A DNA stretch of 64,000 nt from Kaistella yonginensis. GTDB taxonomy: Bacteria; Bacteroidota; Bacteroidia; Flavobacteriales; Weeksellaceae. The stretch's first letter is position 1, and each line of letters begins with the position of its first letter. A model generated the notes under the pieces. It was given only the letters and a program-made list of their open reading frames with translations, was not told the origin of the DNA and searched no databases. The DNA is taken from contig NZ_JAUFQB010000022.1 of the NCBI RefSeq assembly GCF_030409525.1, forward strand, positions 114,239 through 178,238, written 5' to 3'. This document shows positions 53,523 through 62,176 of this stretch, piece by piece. Made by a program: the position numbers and the translations under genes.

Positions 53523-54593
53523 TTACTCTTCACTTAAAGCATACACAGCAAAGCTTGCGAGCCAATGATCACCGCCATAATTCCCTTGAAAAAGCAAAGG
53601 CAAGGCATTGGCTAGAAATTGATCTGCGGTCGTGGAAAGCTGCTTTTTAAGCGGGTGATTTTCGGGTAAAGATTTCGAAATCCCTTTCATCGTCCATGCT
53701 CTGCTAAACGATAGTCCGACCAAATGAACGGTTTGGAAATCATTAATATCGCTGATGATCGGAATTTGCGAAATATTCGCAATACTTCGTTTCTCGTAAA
53801 ATTGATTAAACCATTTTGCAAATTCTTTTTGCGGCAAAATTCTACGCATTAAATCTGCAATTTCAAGACTTGGAGAAAAGAAATCACTTCCATCTGGTTC
53901 AAGATAGGCGGGCGTTTTTTGATCTTTTAAATAAAAGTATTTTGCTTTTTCTACCAATTGATTTTCGAAAATATGATCATTCGATTTTCGGGCCCAATCA
54001 ATCGCAAATGCCATGGCAAAAGCAGAATTTGGGTGAACTCCGGTTCGGTTAGGATAGGTTTGTTTGGGTAAATAAGTTTTCCAAAGCCTCAGGATTTCAC
54101 CGGTTAAAGGTTTTAAGTTCTGATGCCAGATTTTCGCTTTCGGATGATTCCAAGTCATGAGTTCCTCATCTAATTTCAATAACCACGCCCAACCGTAGGT
54201 TCGCTCAAAGTTGGCAGAGATTGCATATTTTGTAAAATAAGCGGCTTCTTCTTTTATTTTTTCCGGGTTGAAAGACGCTTCTAATAAGTCTAAAACTTCC
54301 TTTTCATTGGCCAATTTTGGTTTCGATTTTAATAGTCGAACCAACATCCAATGGCCATGCACAGAAGAATGCCAATCAAAACAACCATAAAAACTTGGAT
54401 GCAATTCTACGGGAGTTAAGGTAGCTTCTTTTTCATTATTAATGATATGAGCTGTTTTATTGGGATATTCTTGATGAATGCATTTTAGTGGTTTCTCGGC
54501 CAATTTAGCAGCCATATCATCTGTGAATTTTGGAACGAGTTGAGCGTTTACAGCAAAACCAACAAAGACTGCAATTGAAAAAAGTTTCTTCAT
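53523..54593 (-). CDS. DUF2891 family secreted protein
   Basis: A 356-residue exported protein with a signal peptide of about 17 residues (ending AVNAQ). The mature part has the alpha/alpha-toroid texture of DUF2891: HPSFYGCFDWHSSVHGHWMLVRLL, FERTYGWAWLLKLDEEL, RTGVHPNSAFAMAFAIDWAR, SDFFSPSLEIADLMRR and a late GDHWLASFAVYAL. The conserved His and Asp residues suggest a glycan-active enzyme, but no activity is established for the family as far as I can tell. Confidence 0.85.
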   Translation of the reverse strand: MKKLFSIAVFVGFAVNAQLVPKFTDDMAAKLAEKPLKCIHQEYPNKTAHIINNEKEATLTPVELHPSFYGCFDWHSSVHGHWMLVRLLKSKPKLANEKEVLDLLEASFNPEKIKEEAAYFTKYAISANFERTYGWAWLLKLDEELMTWNHPKAKIWHQNLKPLTGEILRLWKTYLPKQTYPNRTGVHPNSAFAMAFAIDWARKSNDHIFENQLVEKAKYFYLKDQKTPAYLEPDGSDFFSPSLEIADLMRRILPQKEFAKWFNQFYEKRSIANISQIPIISDINDFQTVHLVGLSFSRAWTMKGISKSLPENHPLKKQLSTTADQFLANALPLLFQGNYGGDHWLASFAVYALSEE

Positions 54594-54603
54594 TTTGATG
54601 TTC

Positions 54604-54846
54604 TTAATAATTCAATTTTCCAGTCGTTAATAAATAGTAGAAAATTCCGGCACCGAAAAACAACACCAAATATATAATCACCAATATTCTTTGCTTTTTT
54701 AAGGCAGATAAAACCAATAGTCCTAAAATTCCCGTGACTAAAACAATGAGTTTGTGCATGGGTTCTTCAATAAACATTGACCCAGCAATTAAGGCGAGTG
54801 ATAAAAAGTGAAAAATTCTTTCCTTTTGTAATATATATTCTTTCAT
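54604..54846 (-). CDS. Small membrane protein
   Basis: An 80-residue protein with two or three hydrophobic segments (LSLALIAGSMFI, LIVLVTGILGLLVLSAL, ILVIIYLVLFFGAGIFYYLL) and short basic loops. It is very close to the start of the DUF2891 gene (10 bases) and probably in one transcript with it. The family is not recognised; it resembles DoxX-free small hydrophobic proteins common in Flavobacteriia. Confidence 0.7.
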   Translation of the reverse strand: MKEYILQKERIFHFLSLALIAGSMFIEEPMHKLIVLVTGILGLLVLSALKKQRILVIIYLVLFFGAGIFYYLLTTGKLNY

Positions 54847-54854
54847 GTTCTAAA

Positions 54855-54893
54855 AATAAGAAATCCTTTCAGATTGCTGAAAGGATTTCTTAT
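54855..54893. terminator. Terminator between the two small membrane-protein genes
   Basis: AAGAAATCCTTTCAG pairs perfectly with CTGAAAGGATTTCTT across a four-base loop. On the minus strand, used by the 120-residue protein gene, it is followed by a T-rich tract. Confidence 0.8.
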
Positions 54894-55256
54894 TTATTTC
54901 ATGTTGACTACTTTATCAACTACATATTTTGTATTACCACGCCATGGGATGGCTCCATTGTATTCTTTATAATGCAAATCGAATTGCTTACCACTGTTTT
55001 CTTCTAGTTGTTTAAAGACTGCTTCATTTTCAACTGAAAATTCAAATTCATAGCTGGTAAGTCCACCGGTTTTACCGCGTCCAAAACCTTCTTGAATGAG
55101 TTTTCCTTCGTAGGTTTTAAAAATATATCCTTTCTTGTTTGCGTAGTTAAGATAACCAGACTTTACTCCTTCCGCAAAAACAAAAAAATATTTATACCAG
55201 ACAAAAACGCCCAATACGAGCAATACAGCGAGTACAATGATCCCAACTTTTTTCAT
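54894..55256 (-). CDS. Membrane-anchored protein of unknown function
   Basis: A 120-residue protein with one N-terminal membrane helix (residues 4-22) and a soluble beta-rich rest (VKSGYLNYANKKGYIFKTYEGKL, EFSVENEAVFKQLEENSGKQ, ending YVVDKVVNMK). The pattern resembles small periplasmic envelope proteins found next to metabolic genes in this family; no function is known to me. It starts 15 bases after the acyl-CoA dehydrogenase gene ends, so it is likely in one operon with it, ending in the terminator at 54855-54893. Confidence 0.75.
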   Translation of the reverse strand: MKKVGIIVLAVLLVLGVFVWYKYFFVFAEGVKSGYLNYANKKGYIFKTYEGKLIQEGFGRGKTGGLTSYEFEFSVENEAVFKQLEENSGKQFDLHYKEYNGAIPWRGNTKYVVDKVVNMK

Positions 55257-55271
55257 GGTTTATTTATTTTA

Positions 55272-56417
55272 TTAACTATTTTTAGCGATACTTCTCGAAA
55301 TTACAATTCTCTGAATTTCTGAGGTTCCCTCATAAATCTGCGTAATTTTGGCATCACGCATCATTCTTTCTACGTGATATTCTTTCACATAACCGTAACC
55401 TCCGTGAATTTGCACTGCTTCAATGGTCGTATCCATCGCTACCTGTGAGGAATACAATTTGGCCATCGCTCCTATTTCAGAAATATCTTTTCCTTCGTCT
55501 TTTTCTACCGCTGCTTTATAACATAACATTCTAGCCGCCATAATCGAGGTTGCCATATCGGCTAATTTAAATGCAATCGCTTGGTGATTGATGATTTCTG
55601 TTCGGAAAGCTTTTCTGGTTTTTGCATATTTCAAGGCCAATTCATAGGCACCAGAGGCAATTCCTAAGGCTTGCGAAGCGATTCCAATTCTACCCCCGTT
55701 TAAAACGGCCATCGCGAAATTAAATCCAAAACCATCTTCTCCGATTCGGTTTTCTTTAGGCACTTTTACATCTGTGAACAGTAAAGAATGCGTGTCGGAT
55801 CCGCGAATTCCTAATTTATCTTCTTTAGGTCCGATTTGAAAACCTGCCCATCCTTTTTCAACAATAAAAGCGTTGATCCCTTTGTGCTTTTTTTCTGGAT
55901 CCGTTTGAGCAATCACGATATAGTATGTTGCATTCCCTCCGTTGGTAATCCAGTTTTTTGTACCATTTAAGATATAATGATCACCTTTGTCAACGGCTGT
56001 GGTTTGTTGTGAAGTTGCATCTGACCCAGCTTCTGGTTCAGATAAAGCGAATGCACCAATTACTTCGCCACTTGCTAGCGGTTTTAGGTATTTCATCTTT
56101 TGCTCTTCGTTGCAATATTTTTCTAATCCAGCGCAAACCAATGAGTTGTTAACCGACATTACTACGGCAGCAGAGGCATCTACTTTTGCGATTTCTTCCA
56201 TAGCAAGAACATAGGAAATACTGTCCATACCGGCTCCGCCATATTTAGGATCCACCATCATTCCGAGCAATCCTAATTCTCCCATCTTTTTTACCTGTTC
56301 GTGCGGAAACTTCTGTGCGTTGTCTCTTTCTATAACTCCTGGTAAAAGTTCAGCTTGTGCAAAATCTCTTGCTGCCTGCTGAATCATCAACTGTTCTTCA
56401 GATAAATTAAAATTCAT
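55272..56417 (-). CDS. Acyl-CoA dehydrogenase
   Basis: A 381-residue FAD enzyme of short/branched-chain acyl-CoA oxidation. The sequence covers the helical N terminus, the beta domain with the FAD-binding ALSEPEAGSD and WITNGGNATYYIV, and the C-terminal helices. The catalytic base is probably Glu363 in IYEGTSEIQR, placed as in short-chain, medium-chain and butyryl-CoA dehydrogenases. The substrate chain length is not resolved. Electrons would go to an ETF that is not in this window. The gene is divergent from the acyl-CoA ligase gene, and both act in fatty-acid metabolism. Confidence 0.93.
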   Translation of the reverse strand: MNFNLSEEQLMIQQAARDFAQAELLPGVIERDNAQKFPHEQVKKMGELGLLGMMVDPKYGGAGMDSISYVLAMEEIAKVDASAAVVMSVNNSLVCAGLEKYCNEEQKMKYLKPLASGEVIGAFALSEPEAGSDATSQQTTAVDKGDHYILNGTKNWITNGGNATYYIVIAQTDPEKKHKGINAFIVEKGWAGFQIGPKEDKLGIRGSDTHSLLFTDVKVPKENRIGEDGFGFNFAMAVLNGGRIGIASQALGIASGAYELALKYAKTRKAFRTEIINHQAIAFKLADMATSIMAARMLCYKAAVEKDEGKDISEIGAMAKLYSSQVAMDTTIEAVQIHGGYGYVKEYHVERMMRDAKITQIYEGTSEIQRIVISRSIAKNS

Positions 56418-56588
56418 AAAGTTTAAAAATTGTTTGGTGGTAAAAATACAATAATTCTAAAACTTAAAAAATTTATTTAAAACATAGTTTAAAATAGTTA
56501 TTGCGGGTTTAAATAAAAATGATATTTTTACATTAATTCAGAATTAAATATGAATTAAGTTATGTTATTCATTAAATAAAACTATGAT

Positions 56589-58367
56589 ATGTCAATAAAA
56601 AGGACTTTTGATTTTGCGCATAATGCGTTAGAAAAATATTCGAGAGCGGATATGTTCGTCACCAAATACGATGGTCATTGGGAAAAAACATCGACCAGTG
56701 AATTTATTGCCTTAGGGAATAAAGTGTCACGTGGTTTACTAAAGTTAGGAATAAAACCCGGCGATAAAATTGTACTGATTACCACTGCAACCCGCACGGA
56801 ATGGGCTGTAATGGAATTGGGAATCTCGCAAATTGGAGCAATTTCCGTACCTGTTTATCCAAGCATTTCACCCGAAGATTATGATTTCATCTTTAATAAT
56901 GCAGATGTAAAGTACTGTTTTGTATCGGATGTTGATTTATATGATAAAGTCATGAAAATCAGAGATAATGTTGCCACTTTGCAGGGTGTTTTCAGTTTTG
57001 ACGAAATAAATGGAGCACCAAACTGGCGAGAAGTGCTTGATTTGGGTGCAGATGATGCAACGCAAGGTGAAGTTGAAGATATTTCTAAATCGATCAATAC
57101 CGAAGATTTAGCTACGATTATTTATACATCGGGGACCACTGGTAGACCAAAAGGGGTGATGCTTACGCACCAGAATATTGTATCGAATGTATTGGGTTCT
57201 AATCCAAGAATTCCTGAAATCAAAGGAATGGATTTCAGTGATATTAAAATTCTGAGTTTCTTGCCTATTTGCCATATTTTCGAACGCATGCTTTTCTATC
57301 TTTATCAATATAATGGGTACGCGATATATTTTGCAGAAAGCATTGAAAAAATGGGCGACAATATCAAGGAAGTACAACCCCATATTATGTCGGTTGTCCC
57401 AAGACTCATTGAAAAAGTTTATGATAAAATTTATGACAAAGGAACAAGCGCTGGTGGATTGAAAAGCAAAATATTCTTGTGGGCTCTAGGCGTAAATAAA
57501 GCCAAAGAAAAATTAGGAAAACCATCTGGTTTACAGGAAATTATTGCTGATAAACTGGTCTTTTCGAAATGGAGAGAAGGTTTAGGCGGAAATATCATCA
57601 CCTTGGTTTCTGGGTCGGCGGCTTTGTCAGCACGACTGAATAAAATGTTCCAAAATGCAGGGATCCCAATTTTGGAAGGTTATGGTTTGACGGAAACTTC
57701 ACCGGTGATTTCGGTAAATAGTTTTGGTAAAATTAAAGTAGGAACCGTAGGTCATCCTTTGGATAATCTGGAAGTAAAAATTCAGGAAGATGGCGAGATT
57801 ACGGTAAAAGGCCCTTCTGTTTTTAAAGGGTATTTCAAAAATGAAGAAATGACCAAAGAAGCCTTTACTGCTGATGGATTTTTTAAAACAGGAGATATCG
57901 GACATTTTGATGAAGAAGGATATTTGCACATCACCGATCGCAAAAAAGAAATGTTTAAAACCTCGGGTGGTAAATACATTGCACCGCAGGTTATTGAAAA
58001 TCTAGCGAAAGCCTCCAAGTTTATTGAACAAATTATGGTGGTCGGTGACGGTGAAAAAATGCCATGCGCCTTCGTTCAACCCGATTTCAATTTCATTAAA
58101 AATTGGGCCGAAAGAAAAGAATTAAAAATCGGAGAAACGCCAGCGGAAATGGTAAAAAGTCCGGAATTAAAAGAAAGAATCGGAAAAGAAATCGCCTACC
58201 TCAACACCAAATTAGGAAATTGGGAACAGATTAAAAAATTCGAACTCACCCCAGAAGTTTGGTCGATCGAATTGGGTCTGCTCACTCCTACTTTAAAACT
58301 GAAAAGAAAAGCAGTAAAAGAAAGATACCTAAAACTGTATAACGAAATGTATGGCCATCAATCTTAA
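56589..58367 (+). CDS. Long-chain acyl-CoA ligase (AMP-forming)
   Basis: A 592-residue enzyme of the ANL superfamily that activates free fatty acids to acyl-CoA through an acyl-AMP intermediate. The P-loop-like motif YTSGTTGRPKGVMLTH begins at Tyr179, the adenine motif GYGLTETSP is near residue 365, FKTGDIGHFDEEGYLHITDRKKE follows with the hinge, and the late catalytic Lys segment (LTPTLKLKRKAVKERY) is present. It is similar to FadD15-type long-chain ligases. It is divergent from the acyl-CoA dehydrogenase gene. Confidence 0.93.
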   Translation: MSIKRTFDFAHNALEKYSRADMFVTKYDGHWEKTSTSEFIALGNKVSRGLLKLGIKPGDKIVLITTATRTEWAVMELGISQIGAISVPVYPSISPEDYDFIFNNADVKYCFVSDVDLYDKVMKIRDNVATLQGVFSFDEINGAPNWREVLDLGADDATQGEVEDISKSINTEDLATIIYTSGTTGRPKGVMLTHQNIVSNVLGSNPRIPEIKGMDFSDIKILSFLPICHIFERMLFYLYQYNGYAIYFAESIEKMGDNIKEVQPHIMSVVPRLIEKVYDKIYDKGTSAGGLKSKIFLWALGVNKAKEKLGKPSGLQEIIADKLVFSKWREGLGGNIITLVSGSAALSARLNKMFQNAGIPILEGYGLTETSPVISVNSFGKIKVGTVGHPLDNLEVKIQEDGEITVKGPSVFKGYFKNEEMTKEAFTADGFFKTGDIGHFDEEGYLHITDRKKEMFKTSGGKYIAPQVIENLAKASKFIEQIMVVGDGEKMPCAFVQPDFNFIKNWAERKELKIGETPAEMVKSPELKERIGKEIAYLNTKLGNWEQIKKFELTPEVWSIELGLLTPTLKLKRKAVKERYLKLYNEMYGHQS

Positions 58368-58386
58368 TTTCTGAGGAAAATCCAGC

Positions 58387-58414
58387 AAAGCACAGTTTTA
58401 AGCTGTGCTTTTTT
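58387..58414 (+). terminator. Terminator of the acyl-CoA ligase gene
   Basis: AAGCACAG pairs with CTGTGCTT across a seven-base loop, followed by six T. Confidence 0.85.
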
Positions 58415-58767
58415 AGTATTGATATAAGTAGAAATATTTATAATTGAGCCCTATTTAACACAAATTTATTCTAGAGGATATCGCATTTAAAAATTTTAAA
58501 TTTTCTAAATAATGAACTAATAGAAGTATAGGATTGTTCTGTTTTTTCGAGCTTACCAAAACACACAACCATACGCTGCTCAAGATTAAATCCAGGTGGA
58601 AACATGACTAAGAAATCAAAATAAAGCAATTTCATTCATAAATAACTACCCGACAAGATCTTAAGAAATGATATTGTTTTTTGCTCAAAAAACAGGAATA
58701 CATCTGAACACATGTAGCATCATTTAGCAAATTAAAACTCAAAAAAGGAAAATCGTTTACTGCAATA
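58415..58767. other. Gap between the ligase terminator and the histidine kinase gene
   Basis: About 350 AT-rich bases. I see no open frame with support, no tRNA and no repeat of other window sequences. Confidence 0.5.
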
Positions 58768-60189
58768 CTACCTTTTTTTCAGATAAATTTTTACTAAAGT
58801 TCCTTCGCCAGTTCCCAGCTCCATTTTGTCGAAAATCGAGAAATGCAAAGTGTTTATTGTATTTTGGTTGTGATGATTGATGCGGTCTTCAACAAGCGAT
58901 AGTCCTATTGAATGATGGGATTTTTTTCTATTCAACAATCCAGCATTATAACCTACTCCATTATCATCGATCTCAACAAGTACATGATCTTGATTTTCTG
59001 TGACGCTGATGAGAAGAATGCCTTCATCTTCCTTATTCATAATCCCATGCCACAAGGCGTTTTCTACAAAGGGCTGCAGGATAAAAGCGGGCACGAAATG
59101 CGTGCTAAGTTTTACAGGATTTTCGATTTCAATGCGATAACTAAACCGTCCGTAAAAACGCATTTTTTCAATCGACAATAAAAGTTCTATGGAATTGAGT
59201 TCTTCTTCCAACGAGACATTATCTTTTATAGTGCCATCCAATATCAATCTGATAAAATTGGCAAACTTATTCAGATATTTTACAGCATTTTTATTATCAT
59301 TATCGATAATAAATACTTTAATGGAATTGAGCACATTAAAAATAAAATGAGAATTGATTTGGCTGCGCAAAACTTTTTGCTGTAAGTCTGCCATTTGCGT
59401 CTGCAGTTCTTGTTCTTGTTTCTCCTGTAGATGCCATTGTTTTTCTTTTACCCGAAGTGTTTTCTCTTCCTCAAGCATGACATTTAATTGGGTTTGCAAA
59501 AATTGGCGGTTAATATAGAGTTTACGGATTTTATAGCCAAGACCATAACTGATAAATAAACATTCTAAGATAATCCCAATCATAAAATAGACCATCGGTT
59601 GGATGATGAATGATCTTCTGCCACTCATCCCAGAGGTGAATAGCGCGATTAATACAAAAAAGATATATAAAAAAGAACCTGTTAAAAAAATGAAGCGCCC
59701 ATCTTCTTTGGTTCGAAGCGACTTTGTAATAATTACTATTGCTACAATAAGATGAATCGGTACAAAAACTTTATAAAAACAAAACCGAGCAGATTGGCTG
59801 GGTAATATATTAAAATTTTGGAGTAAAAAAACAAGGGTTGCCAAGCTAAGAAAGGCAATGATGTATACTTTTGAGAATTTTAAAAATCGGGGGTAATGAA
59901 TATCAAACCCTAAAAATCGAATCCCAAAATGCATATACATAGCATGAAACCAAAACTGAATATAAATGGTAAATTCTGAAATGTCATGACTTTTCAGAAA
60001 GGGAGAGATAGAAGTTATTTTATTATAAAAACTTAAATAAACCAGCGTAAATAGGCAGTACAATCCATAGAACAAATACATTTTCCTTTTATTTGTACGA
60101 TAGATTAAAAGAGAAAGCACGATAAATAGAATGAGCATACTCATTGTAAAGCTCCAGAAATACAGTTCTATTTCATCTGGCCTTTCCAT
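58768..60189 (-). CDS. Sensor histidine kinase (LytS-type, His_kinase family)
   Basis: A 473-residue sensor. The first 215 residues hold about seven membrane helices and short loops, without an evident extracellular ligand domain. A coiled coil (about 225-270) leads to the kinase domain with the phospho-acceptor His281 in RSQINSHFIFNVLNSIK. The ATP site includes LQPFVENALWHGI (N box) and VEIDDNGVGYN. The stop of the regulator gene overlaps its ATG by one base (TAATG), so it is co-translated with its cognate LytTR regulator. The signal is unknown. Confidence 0.92.
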   Translation of the reverse strand: MERPDEIELYFWSFTMSMLILFIVLSLLIYRTNKRKMYLFYGLYCLFTLVYLSFYNKITSISPFLKSHDISEFTIYIQFWFHAMYMHFGIRFLGFDIHYPRFLKFSKVYIIAFLSLATLVFLLQNFNILPSQSARFCFYKVFVPIHLIVAIVIITKSLRTKEDGRFIFLTGSFLYIFFVLIALFTSGMSGRRSFIIQPMVYFMIGIILECLFISYGLGYKIRKLYINRQFLQTQLNVMLEEEKTLRVKEKQWHLQEKQEQELQTQMADLQQKVLRSQINSHFIFNVLNSIKVFIIDNDNKNAVKYLNKFANFIRLILDGTIKDNVSLEEELNSIELLLSIEKMRFYGRFSYRIEIENPVKLSTHFVPAFILQPFVENALWHGIMNKEDEGILLISVTENQDHVLVEIDDNGVGYNAGLLNRKKSHHSIGLSLVEDRINHHNQNTINTLHFSIFDKMELGTGEGTLVKIYLKKR

Positions 60190-60926
60190 TACAGTCGGGT
60201 CATTAGTTCATTTCTTTTGAGTACCGAAACTGGTAATGAGATGTTTTTATCGACTAAGAGCATCCCTTCATTTTTGAGGAACGCGTTCACTTTAGTTAGG
60301 TTTACGATATACGATTTATGTATTCTGAAAAATAAAGATTCCGGTAAATCGTTTTCAATCTGTTTTAATTGACGCGTTAAAATAATTTTGGTGCGATCAG
60401 CTAGAAAAACATAGGTATAATTACCGCTCGCCTCGAAATAAATTATATCTGCCGGATCAAAAAACGCAATCTTACCATCGTACAAAAGCTTAATTTTTCG
60501 GGAACCAAGTCCGATTTCAGTTAATTTATCCAAGGCATCTTCCAAACGGTTTTCAAAACTGTCTTTCTGTAATACTTTTTCAATGCGTACAATACATTGC
60601 TCAAGTTCATCTATATCAATAGGTTTGAGTAGATAATAGGTGGCTTCATTTTTTATCGCGTTCAAGGCATATTTACTGTAAGCAGTGGTGAAAACAACAT
60701 AGAAATTTCTATTTTGAAAACGATTCAGAAAATCAAAACCAGAAATACCAGGCATTTCAACATCTAGAAAAACCACGTCAACGGGATTATTTTGAATATA
60801 ATCAATCGCATTTTGTGCACTTGTGAATTTCGCGCATACTTCTAGCCTGTCCTTAAAGTTTCTTAACTCTAACTCCAGACCTTTGATGGCCATCAATTCA
60901 TCATCAATAATTATGGAGGTAATCAT
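60189..60926 (-). CDS. LytTR family response regulator
   Basis: A 245-residue regulator from ATG 60926 (MITSIIIDDELMAIKGLEL). The receiver domain has the acidic pair Asp8/Asp9, the phospho-site Asp55 in VVFLDVEMPG and a conserved Lys in YYLLKPID. After a linker, a C-terminal LytTR DNA-binding domain (IIYFEASGNYTYVFLADRT, ESLFFRIHKSYIVNL) binds direct repeats. The in-frame GTG at 60947 starts on the last base of the -7 box and is rejected. The pair with the downstream kinase probably controls a surface or secreted-protein regulon, perhaps the divergent gene at 61207. Confidence 0.92.
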   Translation of the reverse strand: MITSIIIDDELMAIKGLELELRNFKDRLEVCAKFTSAQNAIDYIQNNPVDVVFLDVEMPGISGFDFLNRFQNRNFYVVFTTAYSKYALNAIKNEATYYLLKPIDIDELEQCIVRIEKVLQKDSFENRLEDALDKLTEIGLGSRKIKLLYDGKIAFFDPADIIYFEASGNYTYVFLADRTKIILTRQLKQIENDLPESLFFRIHKSYIVNLTKVNAFLKNEGMLLVDKNISLPVSVLKRNELMTRL

Positions 60927-60946
60927 ATGCAACAAGCGTGTATACA

Positions 60947-60954
60947 CAAAGATA
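60947..60954 (-). promoter_or_regulatory. -7 promoter box for the two-component operon
   Basis: TATCTTTG on the minus strand, 20 bases before ATG 60926. Confidence 0.55.
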
Positions 60955-61125
60955 CTTTTTTAACAATAAGTAAAAAAATATTTGTATGAACGAATCATTT
61001 TCCTATTTGAACTGCCTTTTTTCGGAATTAATGTACTAAAAAGTATTCATACAAGAATCGTATAATCTTATACATCTATTAAAGAAGTTGATATAAATAG
61101 ATAAAACATCAATTCCCAAAATACA

Positions 61126-61133
61126 TAAATTTG
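61126..61133 (+). promoter_or_regulatory. -7 promoter box for the 290-residue secreted protein gene
   Basis: TAAATTTG, 73 bases before the start codon, in the region shared with the divergent two-component operon. Confidence 0.4.
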
Positions 61134-61206
61134 AATTGAGCATTATATATTTTTCATAATTCCAATGTGCCACCACGATAAAAAACGATAACCTAAAAAA
61201 GAGAAA

Positions 61207-62079
61207 ATGAAGAACCCAGTACACCAAATCGTAAAGAAGATGCTCGCAATTGTTGCTATGTTAACAATTACCACTAGTCTTCATGCCTCAAACTGGACGG
61301 GCACTTGGTCAACCTCTTTTGGCGAAATCTCGATCAACTCTAAGCAATTATCAAATATTGTAGCGAACATGGGAGATTATGTATTAAAAGGTTCAATAAG
61401 CAGCGATGCTATTCAAAAGGATAATATATTTTCAGGAACTTATATGCTCAAACCGAATTTAAAAAAAACTACCACAGAAATTCAACATTACAGCACTTTG
61501 GGACCGAAAGGTAAATTCTCTTTTGTGCTGGACGCTACTAATCAAAAATACCAAGGAACCTTTACCAATACTCAAACAAATCGCGATGGTTTTTGGACAG
61601 GCTCTAAGATAATTACTGCAAAAACTACCACTAAAAAAGTAGAGTCTATTCGTGGCAGACCGATTCCTCAGGTAAAAATTGAGCCTGTACTTTGGACGGG
61701 TACTTGGAACACCAATAAAATGGGTCAAATTAAAATCAAATGGTATAGCGAAGACCGTATTGAAGCGAAATTATTATTTAAGAGCGGAGATTATATAAGA
61801 ACAGCAGAATTAAAAGGTGGTAAAATATCAGGACTCGCTGGTTATAATAATAAATATGCCTTTGCTGGACCATACAAAGACACAGACGGTAAAGAAGGAT
61901 TTTTCTACTTTCAACTTAATTCTAAAAATCCTACACTAAATACTTTTACGGGATATATTATGATTAAAGATAAAAAACATCGTGATGGGCAGCTAGATAA
62001 TTACAGCCCTTACAATATCAATGGAATTACGGGTACCAGAACTTCATCAACAGAACCCGACATGAGCTGGAATCCGTAA
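61207..62079 (+). CDS. Secreted protein with two WTGTW repeats
   Basis: A 290-residue exported protein (signal peptide ending SLHAS). Two homologous beta-rich domains follow: the first opens SNWTGTWSTSFGEISI (about residue 28) and the second VLWTGTWNTNKMGQIKIKW (about residue 161), each with a later YxGxF or GYIM strand and a GPK/GPY turn. The domains resemble small lipocalin-like barrels. No sorting domain is seen. The gene starts 253 bases from the LytTR regulator on the opposite strand and is the natural candidate target of that system. The function is unknown. Confidence 0.75.
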   Translation: MKNPVHQIVKKMLAIVAMLTITTSLHASNWTGTWSTSFGEISINSKQLSNIVANMGDYVLKGSISSDAIQKDNIFSGTYMLKPNLKKTTTEIQHYSTLGPKGKFSFVLDATNQKYQGTFTNTQTNRDGFWTGSKIITAKTTTKKVESIRGRPIPQVKIEPVLWTGTWNTNKMGQIKIKWYSEDRIEAKLLFKSGDYIRTAELKGGKISGLAGYNNKYAFAGPYKDTDGKEGFFYFQLNSKNPTLNTFTGYIMIKDKKHRDGQLDNYSPYNINGITGTRTSSTEPDMSWNP

Positions 62080-62176
62080 AAAATAAGATTTAAAACCAGA
62101 AAATATCGCTATGAAATAACGACCGGTTTTCTAGAGCGATCGCGGCAATTATTCCTAACCGAATACCTATTTAAAA